Origin: Pararge aegeria
Taxonomy: Eukaryota; Arthropoda; Insecta; Lepidoptera; Nymphalidae
Length of the DNA stretch: 64,000 nucleotides
Reading direction: 5' to 3'
Assembly: GCF_905163445.1 (NCBI RefSeq)
Contig: NC_053180.1
Coordinates: 19,768,701 to 19,832,700 of the forward strand
The notes below the pieces were generated by a model. The model saw only the letters and a program-made list of their open reading frames with translations, searched no databases and was not told the DNA's origin. The translations under genes and the position numbers were made by a program. Shown here piece by piece: positions 1-10,700 of the stretch. Within the stretch, counting starts at the first letter, position 1. Each line of letters starts with the position of its first letter.

Positions 1-136
1 TTCTTCATTTCCACACTACATGTTAAAGAAATAAAACGAAAAAAAAGTAGAAATACATAAGAAGAAGCAGAATACAAAAGGCGGCCTTATGGCTTAGTAT
101 TCGGGAAATAAAAGGTAAACAGACTACGGGCGATGC

Positions 137-238
137 ATCATTCCGAAGATCTATTTGGTGTGGAGTATGGAGTATAACAGTACAGAAAATATCATGAAAT
201 TCCGCAAAGTGACGCCTGCTTTTATCCAACTGCAATAT
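137..238 (+). mobile_element. Penelope-like element tail, fragment
   Basis: It matches the repeated block GAAGATCTGTTTGGTGTGGA followed by ATTCCGCAAAGTAACGCCTG that recurs at 17335, 24680, 27950, 31345, 53925 and 58985. Confidence 0.5.
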
Positions 239-597
239 ACCCCCAATGCAACTAGCGAAAGATAAAAAGTATTTGTAGCCACACTTAACAATACTTTAAG
301 TCAGGAATCCCCCCACGTTACAAAAATATGTTGTTATAAATTAAGTAGTATTTCACAAAAGTGATATAAATTTGAAACGCGATAGATAAGCCGAACGGCC
401 AATTGCCAGTCTGGACGGCGGCCAAAGTGCAGCGCCATCTGTTATCGAGTAGCCGTGATGGATACGGCTGATGCGCTGCCGTGATGTCGAACTGGCAGCT
501 TATTAGTGCTTACACGTAACAAAGCGATATGGTGCGGTTCTGGCAACTAATTTAATTAATATACCGCCTGCAAATTTGGCAGAGGCGACCTGAACTA
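239..597. other. Unassigned stretch
   Basis: No gene, no clear repeat match inside the window. The part 380-480 is somewhat GC-richer. Confidence 0.4.
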
Positions 598-705
598 TAG
601 AAGCTGTGATAGCCAAGTGGGCCTGGTTTTGGCTTTCTTTCGAGGACCGAGTTCGATCCTCGGCATGCACCTTTTCGGGGTTATGTGCGTTTTTTGTTTT
701 AGTCC
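598..705 (+). mobile_element. SINE-B-like head, fragment
   Basis: A tRNA-like A box (GTGATAGCCAAGTGG) and B box (GAGTTCGATCC) are followed by GCATGCACCTTTTCGGGG and ATGTGCGTTTT, as in the other SINE-B copies. The 3' body is missing. Confidence 0.55.
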
Positions 706-790
706 GAGCAAGTCGGACATGCCTTGCCATCAGGCAGTATTCCGAAGGGATTTTTTCTTCCACGAACGAAAAAAAATAAAACAAAAAAAA

Positions 791-1214
791 TGGTTGTCTG
801 TAAAGTCGGCTTACTGACGATAGTTGAACGTGACAACGCCGTAAGAAAATACTGATGGAATGGTAGCATTTTTCAAAAGAAAATTTAAGTTTCATTTGTT
901 TGATAGATATTATCGTTGCTATAAACAATTGAGACCACATTCACTTTTCACTGCACTTCATCCTTGCCGAAAACATGTAAATGTATTATTGCATAGAAGC
1001 TGTCCACGCGGACACATCGCTCACTCAAGTAGGAGAGAGACAGATGTCGAACGCGGAGGCCGACTGTGCCTCTTTGTCGCTCGTTCCGCGCTCTCGCTTG
1101 CACTTCAAGCCTTGAATGGAACGCCTCAGAGCGATGTAACGCCGCATACGTCATGTTTTTTCGTGCGTGCAGCCGGCTCCATCGAATTATAAGACGTTGT
1201 CACGTCAAAAGCTT
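791..1214 (+). mobile_element. MITE-like element J, copy 1
   Basis: It starts GGTTGTCTGTAAAGTCGG and carries ACGTGACAACG at 828-838. This is mirrored by CGTTGTCACGT at 1195-1205, followed by CAAAAG. The same arrangement recurs at 49331-49825. The interior is GC-rich with CTC/GAG runs and has no coding capacity. Exact ends are not resolved. Confidence 0.6.
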
Positions 1215-2100
1215 TGGTAGTTAATGATGATGCAGACTAGTCCAAACGATGATCAAAATATGGTGACCTAGTATATTACACATCGCCTTTAACATTATTA
1301 TTTTACGCGATGTCGTCATAAGAGGTGTATGTAAAATCGCACAGTTCACCCGCGTACTTTATGATGGGATCGTGACTTGGCAACCGTTAGCAAGGATATT
1401 AGGTTATGGACACACACTTGACGGTAGCGTGACGAGGAATACGGGCGAGTAATTTTTCCAGGTAGTTTTCCCTACCAGTATGTATTTCAATTTCTTGGTT
1501 CGTCGTTCTTTCACATATCAATAGAGTAATAGATAGAAAGGATGCAGAGAGGAACTTAGTCATTTACGGTTTTTGCCCCTAAAAATAAATGGATTGGACA
1601 AGGTTACCTAAAATAGCTGACTGGATTTAAGTTTTTGCGTTATTTTCTTAGGTCATTGAATGAAAAAACTACATGCTTATATAATTAGTGCGAAAAAAAC
1701 TCACAAACTTGGTTTGTCCCTATGTTACAATAGTTATATTATGGTTGCCAAATTTCAGCCGGATCTTTCTATTGGTTTGAGCAGGGCGTTGATAGATGTT
1801 CAGTCGGTCAGTCACCTTTTCCTTTTATAAAATACATATCTTTACATAATATAATTCTTCTGTAAATTCTTCTGATTTGAAAATTTTCTGTGTATATTTT
1901 AATAGGTTCCTGAATGGTTTGAAAACACACTTTGACCCGGTTGCGCTACTTTAGCGTGTATAACGAGATCAAGATGACAAAGCTGCAACTCATATATATG
2001 TATCTTGTACCTACTGATATTTCACATCCACGATTAATAATCCGCTACATCTTCCGCTTCCTCTAATAACCCAACAACACCCCCTACGTAGGTAACCCAA
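1215..2100. other. Unassigned AT-rich stretch
   Basis: No open frame of note and no repeat that I can match within the window. Confidence 0.4.
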
Positions 2101-2269
2101 AAACTGGCAGAAACTCCATCAATCATCCAGCTCGTTACTTATTTTGTACAACATTCTTCATTATCATTGTTACGGTTAACTCGTTAGGCATCAGCTTTCG
2201 CACAACCCTTACAAGATTCTTATTATTTGTATATACAGATTTATAGTGGAGAGTCAATGCGTTCATTTA
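2101..2269. repeat. Local direct repeat, copy 1
   Basis: Bases 2110-2269 match 2527-2686 over 160 nt with only two differences (both T/C). The copies are 417 nt apart. Confidence 0.9.
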
Positions 2270-2517
2270 TGCTTTAATAGGGTTTTTAATATTAATAATC
2301 GGCATTTTTATTAGTGTTAACATGCACACACTTTCGATTCGTTCGTAATTGGATATCACCGCATGTGACAAGGTTTAAGGAGTAGTATTTCGTCCAAAAT
2401 TGTGCGAAATGTTTAATATATTTATGCCCTTACCCTAAACCGTAGGGTGAGCAAGAACAGTCTAATATTATTTATCTATTCTCTTTATTTCATCATTTAA
2501 AAGTACTTCAAGCATAC

Positions 2518-2686
2518 AAAACTGCTGAAACTCCATCAATCATCCAGCTCGTTACTTATTTTGTACAACATTCTTCATTATCATTGTTACGGTTAACCCG
2601 TTAGGCATCAGCTTTCGCACAACCCTTACAAGATTCTTATTATTTGTATATACAGATTCATAGTGGAGAGTCAATGCGTTCATTTA
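2518..2686. repeat. Local direct repeat, copy 2
   Basis: Partner of 2101-2269. The 257-nt spacer between the matched 160-nt blocks shows no coding content. Confidence 0.9.
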
Positions 2687-2699
2687 GGGTTATTTTTGG

Positions 2700-3065
2700 C
2701 AAGCTGGTAAATGGAATTCCTCGTCGGCTATATACAGAGCAGCACTTCACAGGGGTCCTGCAACATACCGCCGTGTGTCCATTTATTTGAGGCGTAAGGT
2801 TAGCCTCATGTGTCTGTAATTACACAGCAAACAACGTCTTCAAACCGGAACACAGCATTGCAAGGAGCACGTCCAGCAACGTGACGTCTTTTGTCCATTC
2901 ATCCAGGCGTAGGTTTTAAGCCGCATTTGCGTGTAATTACACCGGCAAACGCGCCCTTCAGACCGGATAACAATGCTGCAACAATGCTGCTTAGCGGCAG
3001 AAGCATGGCGTAGGTATTACTTCCCCAAACGAGCTATGTCACAAAAAGCTCTGCGACTACTTATT
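2700..3065 (+). repeat. Dispersed repeat K with an internal tandem duplication
   Basis: It shares TGTCTGTAATTACAC, CAAACCGGAACACA and CTGCTTAGCGGCAG blocks with pieces at 28455, 41650, 42280 and 44700 (minus). Two diverged units (about 2744-2862 and 2863-2990) repeat the block from the TGTCCATT motif to GTAATTACAC and CAATGCTGCAA. Confidence 0.6.
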
Positions 3066-3714
3066 TCCTGACACGAGAATCTTGTGATCCGTAAGCGACC
3101 ATGCTGGCCACGTAATAACTAGGTATAATCAAAATTAATAATATGCCTAACCAAAATTAATTTCACCGAATAATATTTGTACCTATAAAAGTAATAACTA
3201 ATAAGTAAGTAACGGTCCGAATAATTAATTTCCACCTTAATAAGCTATTGTCATGCGATATTTCTTACAACGTGAACAATAGTTAAGTGAGTTATAAGGT
3301 AACAATAGGTCTTTAGACAACCTTCACGATTTGACCTTAAGGTCGTGGCTGATAAATAATTGGCTCTGTCTGTTACGAGAAGAGTAAATGTCGTCAGCTT
3401 CTTTAACAGTATGTGAAGTTATTAGAATATGTGACATGTATAACATGATGAAAGACAAGTAATATTGGTTTGTAGGCAGTGGTAATAATCAGGCTGTTTA
3501 TTTTTAAACTTTTATGAAAGTTGCTAACCAGTTACAGTCTGTTAGCTCCCTAAATAATTTAGGATTAGTGTGGGACTACCACAAATAAAAAGGCCCGGAA
3601 GTATTTGCCTTAAGCAGAAATTGACTATTTTCTGTGATAGAGTCTTAAACAAAAAGTTAAGTGTAAGAAGCCAAGTATGCACCGTCCTTACTAATAAGGA
3701 CCTTACTCGTCCTT
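3066..3714. other. Unassigned stretch
   Basis: AT-rich. I see no gene and no confident repeat. Confidence 0.4.
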
Positions 3715-3870
3715 AATAATATTATAAATGTATGTTTGTTTGTCCTTCTGTTACGCCCTAATCAATAAAATTTATTTAAGGTAAAGAGTTAGTTCAAAAG
3801 CCAGAAAGGAACATAGACCACTTTTATCCCAGGAAAACAAACAGTTCCCCCGGGGATTTGTAAAAAAACG
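3715..3870 (-). repeat. Repeat G fragment
   Basis: AATATTATAAATGTATGTTT with TTACGCCCTAATCAATAAAA, then a CTTTTATCCCAGGAAAACAA block, follows the order of the G repeats at 5310 and 50970, but is diverged. Confidence 0.4.
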
Positions 3871-4434
3871 AAGACCGTGATTTCGATTTCAATTTCAATT
3901 TATTTAAATTACACATTACATTACATATAGAACCCTGTTAGGGCGCAGTAATTAGGGTAGTAGAGAGGCAGACCATTTAATAATAAAAATAATATATTGT
4001 ATTACTTTAAAAAATCTTTTACAGTGTAGTAAGTTTTATTATTAAATATTTTTAAGGGTATAAACACGTTAAAATTCTCTTTTTCTTTGTTGTTTTCTGT
4101 GATTCTATTTCGATTTGGCGAAAAATATGGGCAACAGCCAAACACAACAGCAGTAGCCAAAAACCAAAATCATTAAATATGTCTTCAGGCCCTTGTAAAA
4201 CTAAACGGATTAGGCATTAGAGGGGATATCTTTTAGTGCGGAATCTGCTTTTGAGTCGAGAAAAACTTTAACTTGACGGTTAAAATTTATTAAAAAAAAA
4301 ACAAGTGCTCTCCTTGCAGTGTAGAGTAGTTAAAGGATAGCATTGCTAAGGGGAATCAAAAACAACAACAAAGAAAATTGTTTATCGCCTTAAAAAAAAC
4401 GCGTCTCGTTCAACATAAATGAAATTATCCAGAA
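3871..4434. other. Unassigned AT-rich stretch
   Basis: Poly-A and poly-T runs only; nothing recognised. Confidence 0.4.
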
Positions 4435-4560
4435 AGCTCGGAGCTCGGAGCTACGCGAGCTCAACAATGGCGGCCGGACGCTGTCCCCGCAACATCCGTT
4501 TCCGGTGGCTCAAACAAACGGACGGACAGCATATTATATTGAAGACGCTTTACGCGGTAT
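4435..4560 (+). promoter_or_regulatory. GC-rich promoter-like patch
   Basis: An isolated GC-rich island in AT-rich DNA. It has GAGCTCGGAGCTACGCGAGCTC symmetry (three spaced GAGCTC/GGAGCT units) and AACAATGGCGGCCGGACG, and an ATG at 4468 opens only 31 codons. It could be a first-exon/promoter region of an unseen gene or a repeat I do not know. Confidence 0.25.
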
Positions 4561-4839
4561 GAAATTCTGTATTTTTTAAACGCTCTGCTAAACTAACTCG
4601 CGGATTTGTAATGCCAATTTATTAAGTACTATCAATGTTGCCTGCGACTTTATCCGTGTCTCTTTGAGAATTGGTTATTTTCCTTTTTAAATTATTGGTA
4701 AAGTTATGATATTTAAGATTGTCGCAGGCTAAACCGTTTAGGAGCTAAGAGTGTTATATGAAACATTAAATTTACGCGACACGTACCTGGACGCTAATTC
4801 GCTTTGCAGCAAATCTTTGTTTGCAACTAGCAACGCAAG

Positions 4840-4922
4840 CAAATTCACAAATTACCCCTGGTGGGTATCGAACGCCGGACCCCGTCTCTTAAAACCAAAT
4901 AGCTTACCGCTGCGCCAGTAAA
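4840..4922 (-). mobile_element. tRNA-like SINE head
   Basis: On the minus strand the A box reads ACTGGCGCAGCGGTAAGC and the B box GGCGTTCGATACCCACC. The ends do not pair into an acceptor stem, so this is a SINE remnant, not a tRNA gene. Confidence 0.5.
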
Positions 4923-4925
4923 ATC

Positions 4926-5300
4926 AATTAATATTATAATAATGACTATTCATTCGGCAAATGTGAGATATTACTAAAGCATCGTAAAAAGTGGGCATGG
5001 AGAATTTTTGCCAAAAGAAATTTGTCAGGTGCTATTTGTAATAGATAGCGCGGGCGACGCCAACGAGGAGGTGGCAAAGTGAAAATATGAAAAGAGCACG
5101 TTGAAACTTCCATAGAAATACCAAGTTTCGTAACTCCCGGAAAAGTTTCCGGTTAAAACTACCACTGACTGAACTAGGAGCCATTAAATGAAACAAAGAC
5201 CGCATAATTAAGCTTCTTGAAGAGTCTTTTACTTTTTTAGGTTTCAGCTTCCAAAATGGTAAAAACAAACATTACACTAATTCCATCTTCTTGAACTGTG
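4926..5300. other. Unassigned stretch
   Basis: A 78-codon minus frame at 5032-5268 has no recognisable feature and is probably chance. Confidence 0.35.
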
Positions 5301-5304
5301 AATA

Positions 5305-5765
5305 CTCATCCCTATCCCTAACCCTACTTAATATTATAAATGTCAATGTTAGTTTGTTTGTTACGCTTTCACGCAAAAACAACTTAACCAATCCTCATGA
5401 AACTGTTTGCACATATTCTTGGAAGTGTTAGAAGTAATATAGGATACTTTTTATCCCGACATTAAGCTTGGTTCCTTTGGGAGAGGGGATGAAAGTGTTT
5501 GACGATTTTACACCATAACTCCGACAAATTATAACCGAGTTAAATAATTATTTTTGTACAATAGAGGTTATAATATGTGTTTAATTTTGCCAAAACTTTG
5601 TGCAGATCTGATTAATGTAGTTGGTGATAGAGGACAGAACTCCTCAGAGGACAGCAGCAATACCCTCATTTAAAGCCAAGCGATACTGAATACTTGAATG
5701 CCAATAGAATGCCACATCAAAAAACAAAATCAAACGCAGACGAAGTCGCGGGCAACAGCTAGTAG
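5305..5765 (-). repeat. Dispersed repeat G, near full length
   Basis: Read on the minus strand it starts with CTAGCTGTTGCCCGCGACTT CGTCTGCGTTTG and ends with GTAACAAAC, ATTTATAATATTA and GGGATAGGGA. The same order occurs on the + strand at 50970-51405. Confidence 0.75.
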
Positions 5766-5865
5766 GTACAAAAAGCTTTTTTAAACTCACTTGTTTCGTG
5801 TTTCACATCATTATCCACATTCCAATATTTATCCTTTAGTCGAAATGGGAAAATATGAAGTAATC

Positions 5866-6075
5866 GACGACCTCCGTGGCGCAACGGTGAGCGCTGTGAA
5901 ATTATCTAGGAGGTCCCGGGTTCCATTCCCGGCAGGGACATTTTGGGAATTTTCTCTGGTCTGGTTAGAGGCTTTGACCGTGGCTAGTTACCATCCTACA
6001 TACACAGACGTGCCACTAAGCGATTTAGTGTTCCGGTGCACAGTTCTTGTTAAGATTTTAGCAGTTTGGATTTTG
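5866..6075 (+). mobile_element. SINE-C, 5' part
   Basis: CGACGACCTCCGTGGCGCAA head, B box GGGTTCCATTCCC, then GACGTGCCACTAAGCGATTT. The TTGTAGTGGGATAAAA tail is absent. Confidence 0.75.
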
Positions 6076-6199
6076 TAGTAGATACAACAAACGGTTATTT
6101 CTGTACCGTCCTATTTAATGTAATGTATATATATATTAGCCTAACTTCTGCTGAAAGAACATTATTTTACCTACATGCAGATTGATGTAAATTAATAAA

Positions 6200-6595
6200 T
6201 GGTGTATGTTTTAGATTGTCAAAAATTCAAAATTCAAAATTCATTTATTTCAAGTAGCCCTAATACAAGCACTTTTGAAACGTCAAGTCTGTCCGTGTGT
6301 AGTGACTCTACCACCGGTTCGGAAGGCAGATTCTACCGAGAAGAAGCCGGCAAGAAACTCAGCAGTTGCTCTTTTCCAACATCAAAAATTTACATTTTAT
6401 ATTTTACCATTCATTTTTCTATCTTGTGAGAGATGAAAGCGGAGCCGGATGCTTCCAAGCAACCTTGTCATTAAGAAACTCATCAATTGTATAATAACCT
6501 CGCTGTAATAAATGTGTTTTAACACATTCTTTAAACTTATGGATTGGTAGGTCCAAAATTACCTTAGGAATCATATTATAAAATTGTCTTCTAAT
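6200..6595 (-). mobile_element. Jockey-type LINE, 3' end
   Basis: The minus strand encodes, without a break, the end of a jockey-clade reverse transcriptase: QFYNMIPKVILDLPIHKFK, then CVKTHLLQRGYYTIDEF, then LNDKVAWKHPAPLSSLTR and a stop. The 3' untranslated part with CGGTTCGGAAGG and an AT tail follows. A second, more diverged copy is at 48855-49215. Confidence 0.8.
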
Positions 6596-6599
6596 AGTA

Positions 6600-7004
6600 C
6601 GGAATCCTCAGTAGGCGAGTGTCGCTCGCGTTGGGCTGGATCTTTTTCATACTCGCGATTATTTGTGTTCGCAAAATGTTTTCATTTGTATCTCTCAGGG
6701 TATATTTACGGGCGCTTCATTATACCGCTTCCAGTTGTTAACGCGTAGATATTCAGTGATTTATGCCCGGAATAAAGTTTCAGATAAAACTTGTAACGAC
6801 TTGCAAACTAAAGAATAATGTTGTGCTCCGTTTGATGGATTGCTACGAGGTTTTGCGTAATTCCGTATTCTATTTGTATTGTTTTATTTTTGACTAAGAC
6901 AAAGGGTACGGTGAGACGTATATTTATAAACAACGCTGTTGAGCCTTGGTCGGTACAAAACGTAGCAACTAAGTTATTTTATGAGAATATATCTCCCACA
7001 TTGA
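6600..7004. other. Unassigned stretch
   Basis: Nothing recognised; possibly more LINE remnant next to the jockey end. Confidence 0.35.
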
Positions 7005-7330
7005 TTCTACAAAGCCGGCATGGCTTAGTGGTCAACGCTTCGGCATTCCTTTCGTGGAGACAGAGATGGATCCCCGGCACGCACCTCTGACTTTTCGAAG
7101 TTATGTGAGTTTTTAACTGAAGCGATATGAGTATCACTTGATTTAACGGTGAAGGAAAACATCGTGAGGAAAACTGCATGTCTGAGAATTCTCCAAAATG
7201 TTTTTAAAGGTGTGTGGAGTCCACCAATCCGCACTAAGCCTGCGTGGTGGAGTACGGCCTTAACCCCTTCTCATTGTAGAAGGAAACCCGTGGCCGGTAA
7301 TGGGTTGGTATGATTATGATGATGATTGAA
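7005..7330 (+). mobile_element. SINE-B, full-length copy with variant head
   Basis: Head GGCATGGCTTAGTGGTCAAC, then GGTGAAGGAAAACATCGTG, GTGTGTGGAGTCCACCAATC and a (ATG)n-type tail. Confidence 0.8.
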
Positions 7331-7357
7331 TATTTTATTAGTTCCAAGACTTTTATA

Positions 7358-7406
7358 GAATTTATATTTCTTTAAATGCATTTATCATTTAAAGAAATAT
7401 GAATTC
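7358..7406. repeat. Hairpin with 21-bp stem
   Basis: Arms 7358-7378 and 7386-7406 pair over 21 positions with one T-G wobble; the loop is CATTTAT. Confidence 0.85.
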
Positions 7407-7430
7407 ATACTTGTTATAAAAGCAGCAATT

Positions 7431-7910
7431 AAAACATATAACTTTATATTTTAGCTTTACAAAATTAGTAATTTTTGAATGAGATAATTTTGTCATACAT
7501 AAAGAAATGATATGCTAACTGGCGGACTTAGTGAATCGATACGTTTTACGCTCCCTGCATAGAAAGATAAGGTAGGTTTATAGGAAAAATTAAATATCTG
7601 TTAAAGTTAGCAAAGGGAGAACTGAAATAAATAGCGTCCGTAGAAGATTACGTAAACACAAAAGAAAAATAAAGTATCTTTAACAAGGGCAACTTTTTCA
7701 AAAATCCGCAATGATATTCTTGAAACAAACGTCGTTACCTTTGCTTTTCGATTTGAGGCTTGACTAATCAGATAAATCAAAGCATCTTTCTTTACATACC
7801 CTAGATATCTACGGAACACAGCATCCGCGAATGTGACTCGGACTTTGCCATAAAAACATTTCTAAATTTAAGAAAAAATGTGACTGCAATAATTTAAACA
7901 TTAGAAGTAA
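7431..7910. other. Unassigned stretch
   Basis: A 70-codon minus frame (7607-7819) has no recognisable feature. Some of this may be LINE sequence upstream of 7915. Confidence 0.35.
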
Positions 7911-7914
7911 GAAT

Positions 7915-8390
7915 AAACTTACAGTGCAATATACTAGGTTACATAAAATTCGTAATTCGTTTAAAGGAAATTGCATACAATTCTACAATAAACTACCAAT
8001 TGATATCTTGGAGATGTCTCTTAAAAAGTTCAAAGTTTGTATTAAACGTAAGCTTATAGAAAAGTCCTATTATAGTATAAAGGACTACGTAAACGATAAA
8101 AAAGCTTGGGTGTAAATTATTGCTCTAACCAGGTTGCTCTTCTAATAATTTAAAATGACATTGTGAGATGGCGATAACAAAAAAAAAAGAACACCCGGCT
8201 AAGTTTGTTGTGGGCTTTTTCTTAGACCGGGACGCGTTTGGAACCCTCGTAGCTTTAGTTTTAAGTTTACGAATGTGGTTATCGCCATCATCTCACTACC
8301 GTGTAATTCTTATGTACGCATCAAAACCACCTGTGTACTTGAATAAAGATATTTTTGACTTTGACTTTGACTTTGACTTTGACTTTGCCA
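7915..8390 (+). mobile_element. Jockey-type LINE, 3' end with TTTGAC tail
   Basis: It encodes CIQFYNKLPIDILEMSLKKF and YYSIKDYVNDKKAWV, then a stop at 8113-8115, the C-terminus of a jockey-clade reverse transcriptase. A 3' UTR with CCGGCTAAGTTTG, TTTGGAACCCTCGTAGCTTT and (TTTGAC)n at 8357-8388 follows. Solo tails of this family lie at 13740, 41480, 45585 (minus) and 52925 (minus). Confidence 0.85.
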
Positions 8391-8437
8391 GTATTTTTTA
8401 TATAGCAACGTAAAATAGTAACGTAAAAGTAAGTTTT

Positions 8438-8763
8438 CGACGACCTCCATGTCGCAACGGTGAGTGCTGTGAATTTAATTCTGACGTTCCGGGTTCGATT
8501 CCTGGCAGGGGCATTTGGGAATTTATCATTTCTGAATTTCCTCTAGTCTGGTCTGGGAGGCTTTGGTCGTGGCTGGTTACCACCCTACAAACAAAGACGT
8601 GCCGCTTAGCGATTTGGTGTTATGATGTCGTGTAGAAACCTAATGGGGGTATGACTACCATACTCTCTAACAGGTCAGCCCGCTGCCATCTTAGACTGCA
8701 TCATCACTTACCACCAGGTGAGATTGCAATCAAGGGCTAACTTGTAGTGGGATAAAAAAAAAG
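8438..8763 (+). mobile_element. SINE-C, full length
   Basis: It runs from CGACGACCTCCATGTCGCAA through GCCGCTTAGCGATTT and CAGGTGAGATTGCAATCAAG to TTGTAGTGGGATAAAAAAAA. It is the best reference copy in the window. Confidence 0.88.
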
Positions 8764-8996
8764 ATGCTTTGCCACCTTATCAATATCCGTGCGAACTTCA
8801 ACCAGTAAATCAATCATAATATTATCGTGTTTCGTAATTGAGAAATGCCCGAAGGGATTACAATGTGGCAACGGTTTATTAGAGTGTGTGCATGCAGGTA
8901 TGGACGTCAATTACATAAATTAATATTGACACAGGTCAGGGAGATCAATACGCGTAATCCTTATATAGATGGCTTGGCTTACATTAGCTACGCTCT

Positions 8997-9037
8997 CCGA
9001 CGACCTCAGTGGTACAGCGGTTCGCAGCTATTCTATG
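8997..9037 (+). mobile_element. SINE-C head fragment
   Basis: CCGACGACCTCAGTGGTACA matches the SINE-C A-box region only. Confidence 0.5.
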
Positions 9038-9189
9038 AGGCTTTATTTATTTATTTATTTATATTATTTTATTTTTAAACTACCGGACCCACGTGACTTC
9101 GATCGAGAATCTTGAATAGATCAACATCATAATAATCGTGGCTTTGTACCTATTAATATTTTACGTGGTATACTGCGTTAGTGAGTTGG

Positions 9190-9722
9190 CATTATTTTAG
9201 TTGATACATCCATCCTCACAAACTTTCGTATTTATATTATTAGTAGGAACAGTACGCATGTATTCGATCGCTGTCCCATATGCATTGCAACTTGCTGTTA
9301 TTTGTGAAGAGTAACGTCCTTTATCTCCGACAATATTTATCAGATCGTTATTAAAATAAGACAATACATGATTGACGGTCCCACTTTCAAATAAAAAACG
9401 AATTAATAAAATCATTGCCAATTTAACGGAGCTATAAAGTAAAATTAATGAAAATTTTGATCCCATTTCCCGGAGGAAACTTATTGTTTATCGGGATAAA
9501 AGTATCCTATATGTTGACACAAAATATCAGCTACCACTATACCATTTTTTTAAATCCGTTCAGTAGTTTTCACGTGATGACCGGACAGACAGACAGACAG
9601 ACAAAAATGAAATAAAAATCTGTTTTGGTCTCAGTATCGATTATAAAGCATCCCCCTATAAAATTATAAAATTTATTAAATGTACAGAAATCTTCCAGTT
9701 ACAGTTTTATTATAAGTATAGA
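9190..9722 (+). repeat. Dispersed repeat F
   Basis: It shares CGGAGGAAACTTATTGTTTA, CAGCTACCACTATAC and CCGTTCAGTAGTTTTCACGT plus an (ACAG)n stretch (9587-9604) with 28751-29296. The end block TTATTATAAGTATAGAT is also present. The 89-codon minus frame here is a shadow of the repeat. Confidence 0.75.
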
Positions 9723-9994
9723 TTAACAGCTATTATTACAGTTAGGGACACCAACAGCTTCTTCACAATATATAAAAAAGAAAATTACAAATACTTAGTT
9801 TCCAATCAGTGTGACTAGCCACTAATAGGTGTACACAGCTTTTACTACAAAATGGCCGATATTAACACTACAAACTATAATGAAAATACACAAAGTTAAA
9901 CAAAAGTAATATTACAATTTTAATGGGTTTAACGCAATAGGTATAATTATATCAATACTATTTGTTTATTAATTTATTTATTATATTTATTGGC

Positions 9995-10345
9995 GGAAAC
10001 GCTGATTGCTCGACGTTACTTTCGGTGGGCCGTATTCGAATCCCAGCACGCACCTCTTACTTTTCTAAGTAATGTGCGTTTTAAGTAATCAAAATATCAC
10101 TTGCTTAAACGGTGAAGGAAAACATCGTGAGGAAACCTGCATGCCTGAGAGTTCTATACAATGTTCTCAAAGGTGTGTGGAGTCCACCAATCCGCACTGG
10201 GCCAGCGTGGTGGACTACGGCCTTAACCCCTTCTTATTGTGGGAGGAGACCCGTGCCCTGTAGTGCCCTACAGCCTAAACCGTTCTCATTCTGAAAGTTG
10301 ACCCGTGTCCTTTACTGGATCGATGATGATGATTATAATGATGAA
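9995..10345 (+). mobile_element. SINE-B, nearly complete
   Basis: B box TATTCGAATCCC, GCACGCACCTCTTACTTTTC, ACATCGTGAGGAAACCTGC, GTGGTGGACTACGGCCTTAA and a GATGATGATT tail. The A-box end is damaged. Confidence 0.82.
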
Positions 10346-10369
10346 TTATGAGTATCTATACTAATATAT

Positions 10370-10700
10370 GTTATATATTTAAAAATTTATATATGTTGTA
10401 TATGATTTTTAGTAGATTACATTAATTATGGGTAATTTCAAGTATGCTTATATCTTATTTGTATTTATATATAATATATTTATGTATATATTTTATAGTT
10501 GTATATTTTATTTATATATTTGTATAATTTTTAAATCCTATTGATTGCACCACCTACCTCTTTTCTATGTTATTTCCTTTTGCGTCTTTGGTTGCCTGGA
10601 AGAAATCGCTATGTAGCGATAAGGCCAACAAATTGTACTCTCTTTCTCTATGTGTATATATCTCTGTAACTACTTTTTTTTTTGGTGTACAATTAAGTGT
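10370..10700 (+). mobile_element. LINE 3' UTR, family L
   Basis: TTGGTTGCCTGGAAGAAATC and GCTATGTAGCGATAAGGC after a long TAT-rich run. Related ends are at 16175-16225 and 57540-57715. Confidence 0.55.

Noticed and set aside
503..940. 145-codon minus-strand frame
   Set aside because: It overlaps the SINE-B head and MITE J start; no domain, no conserved composition.
5866..5940. tRNA gene candidate
   Set aside because: Good A and B boxes but no acceptor stem, and the same head recurs in full-length SINE-C copies with a shared body and tail.
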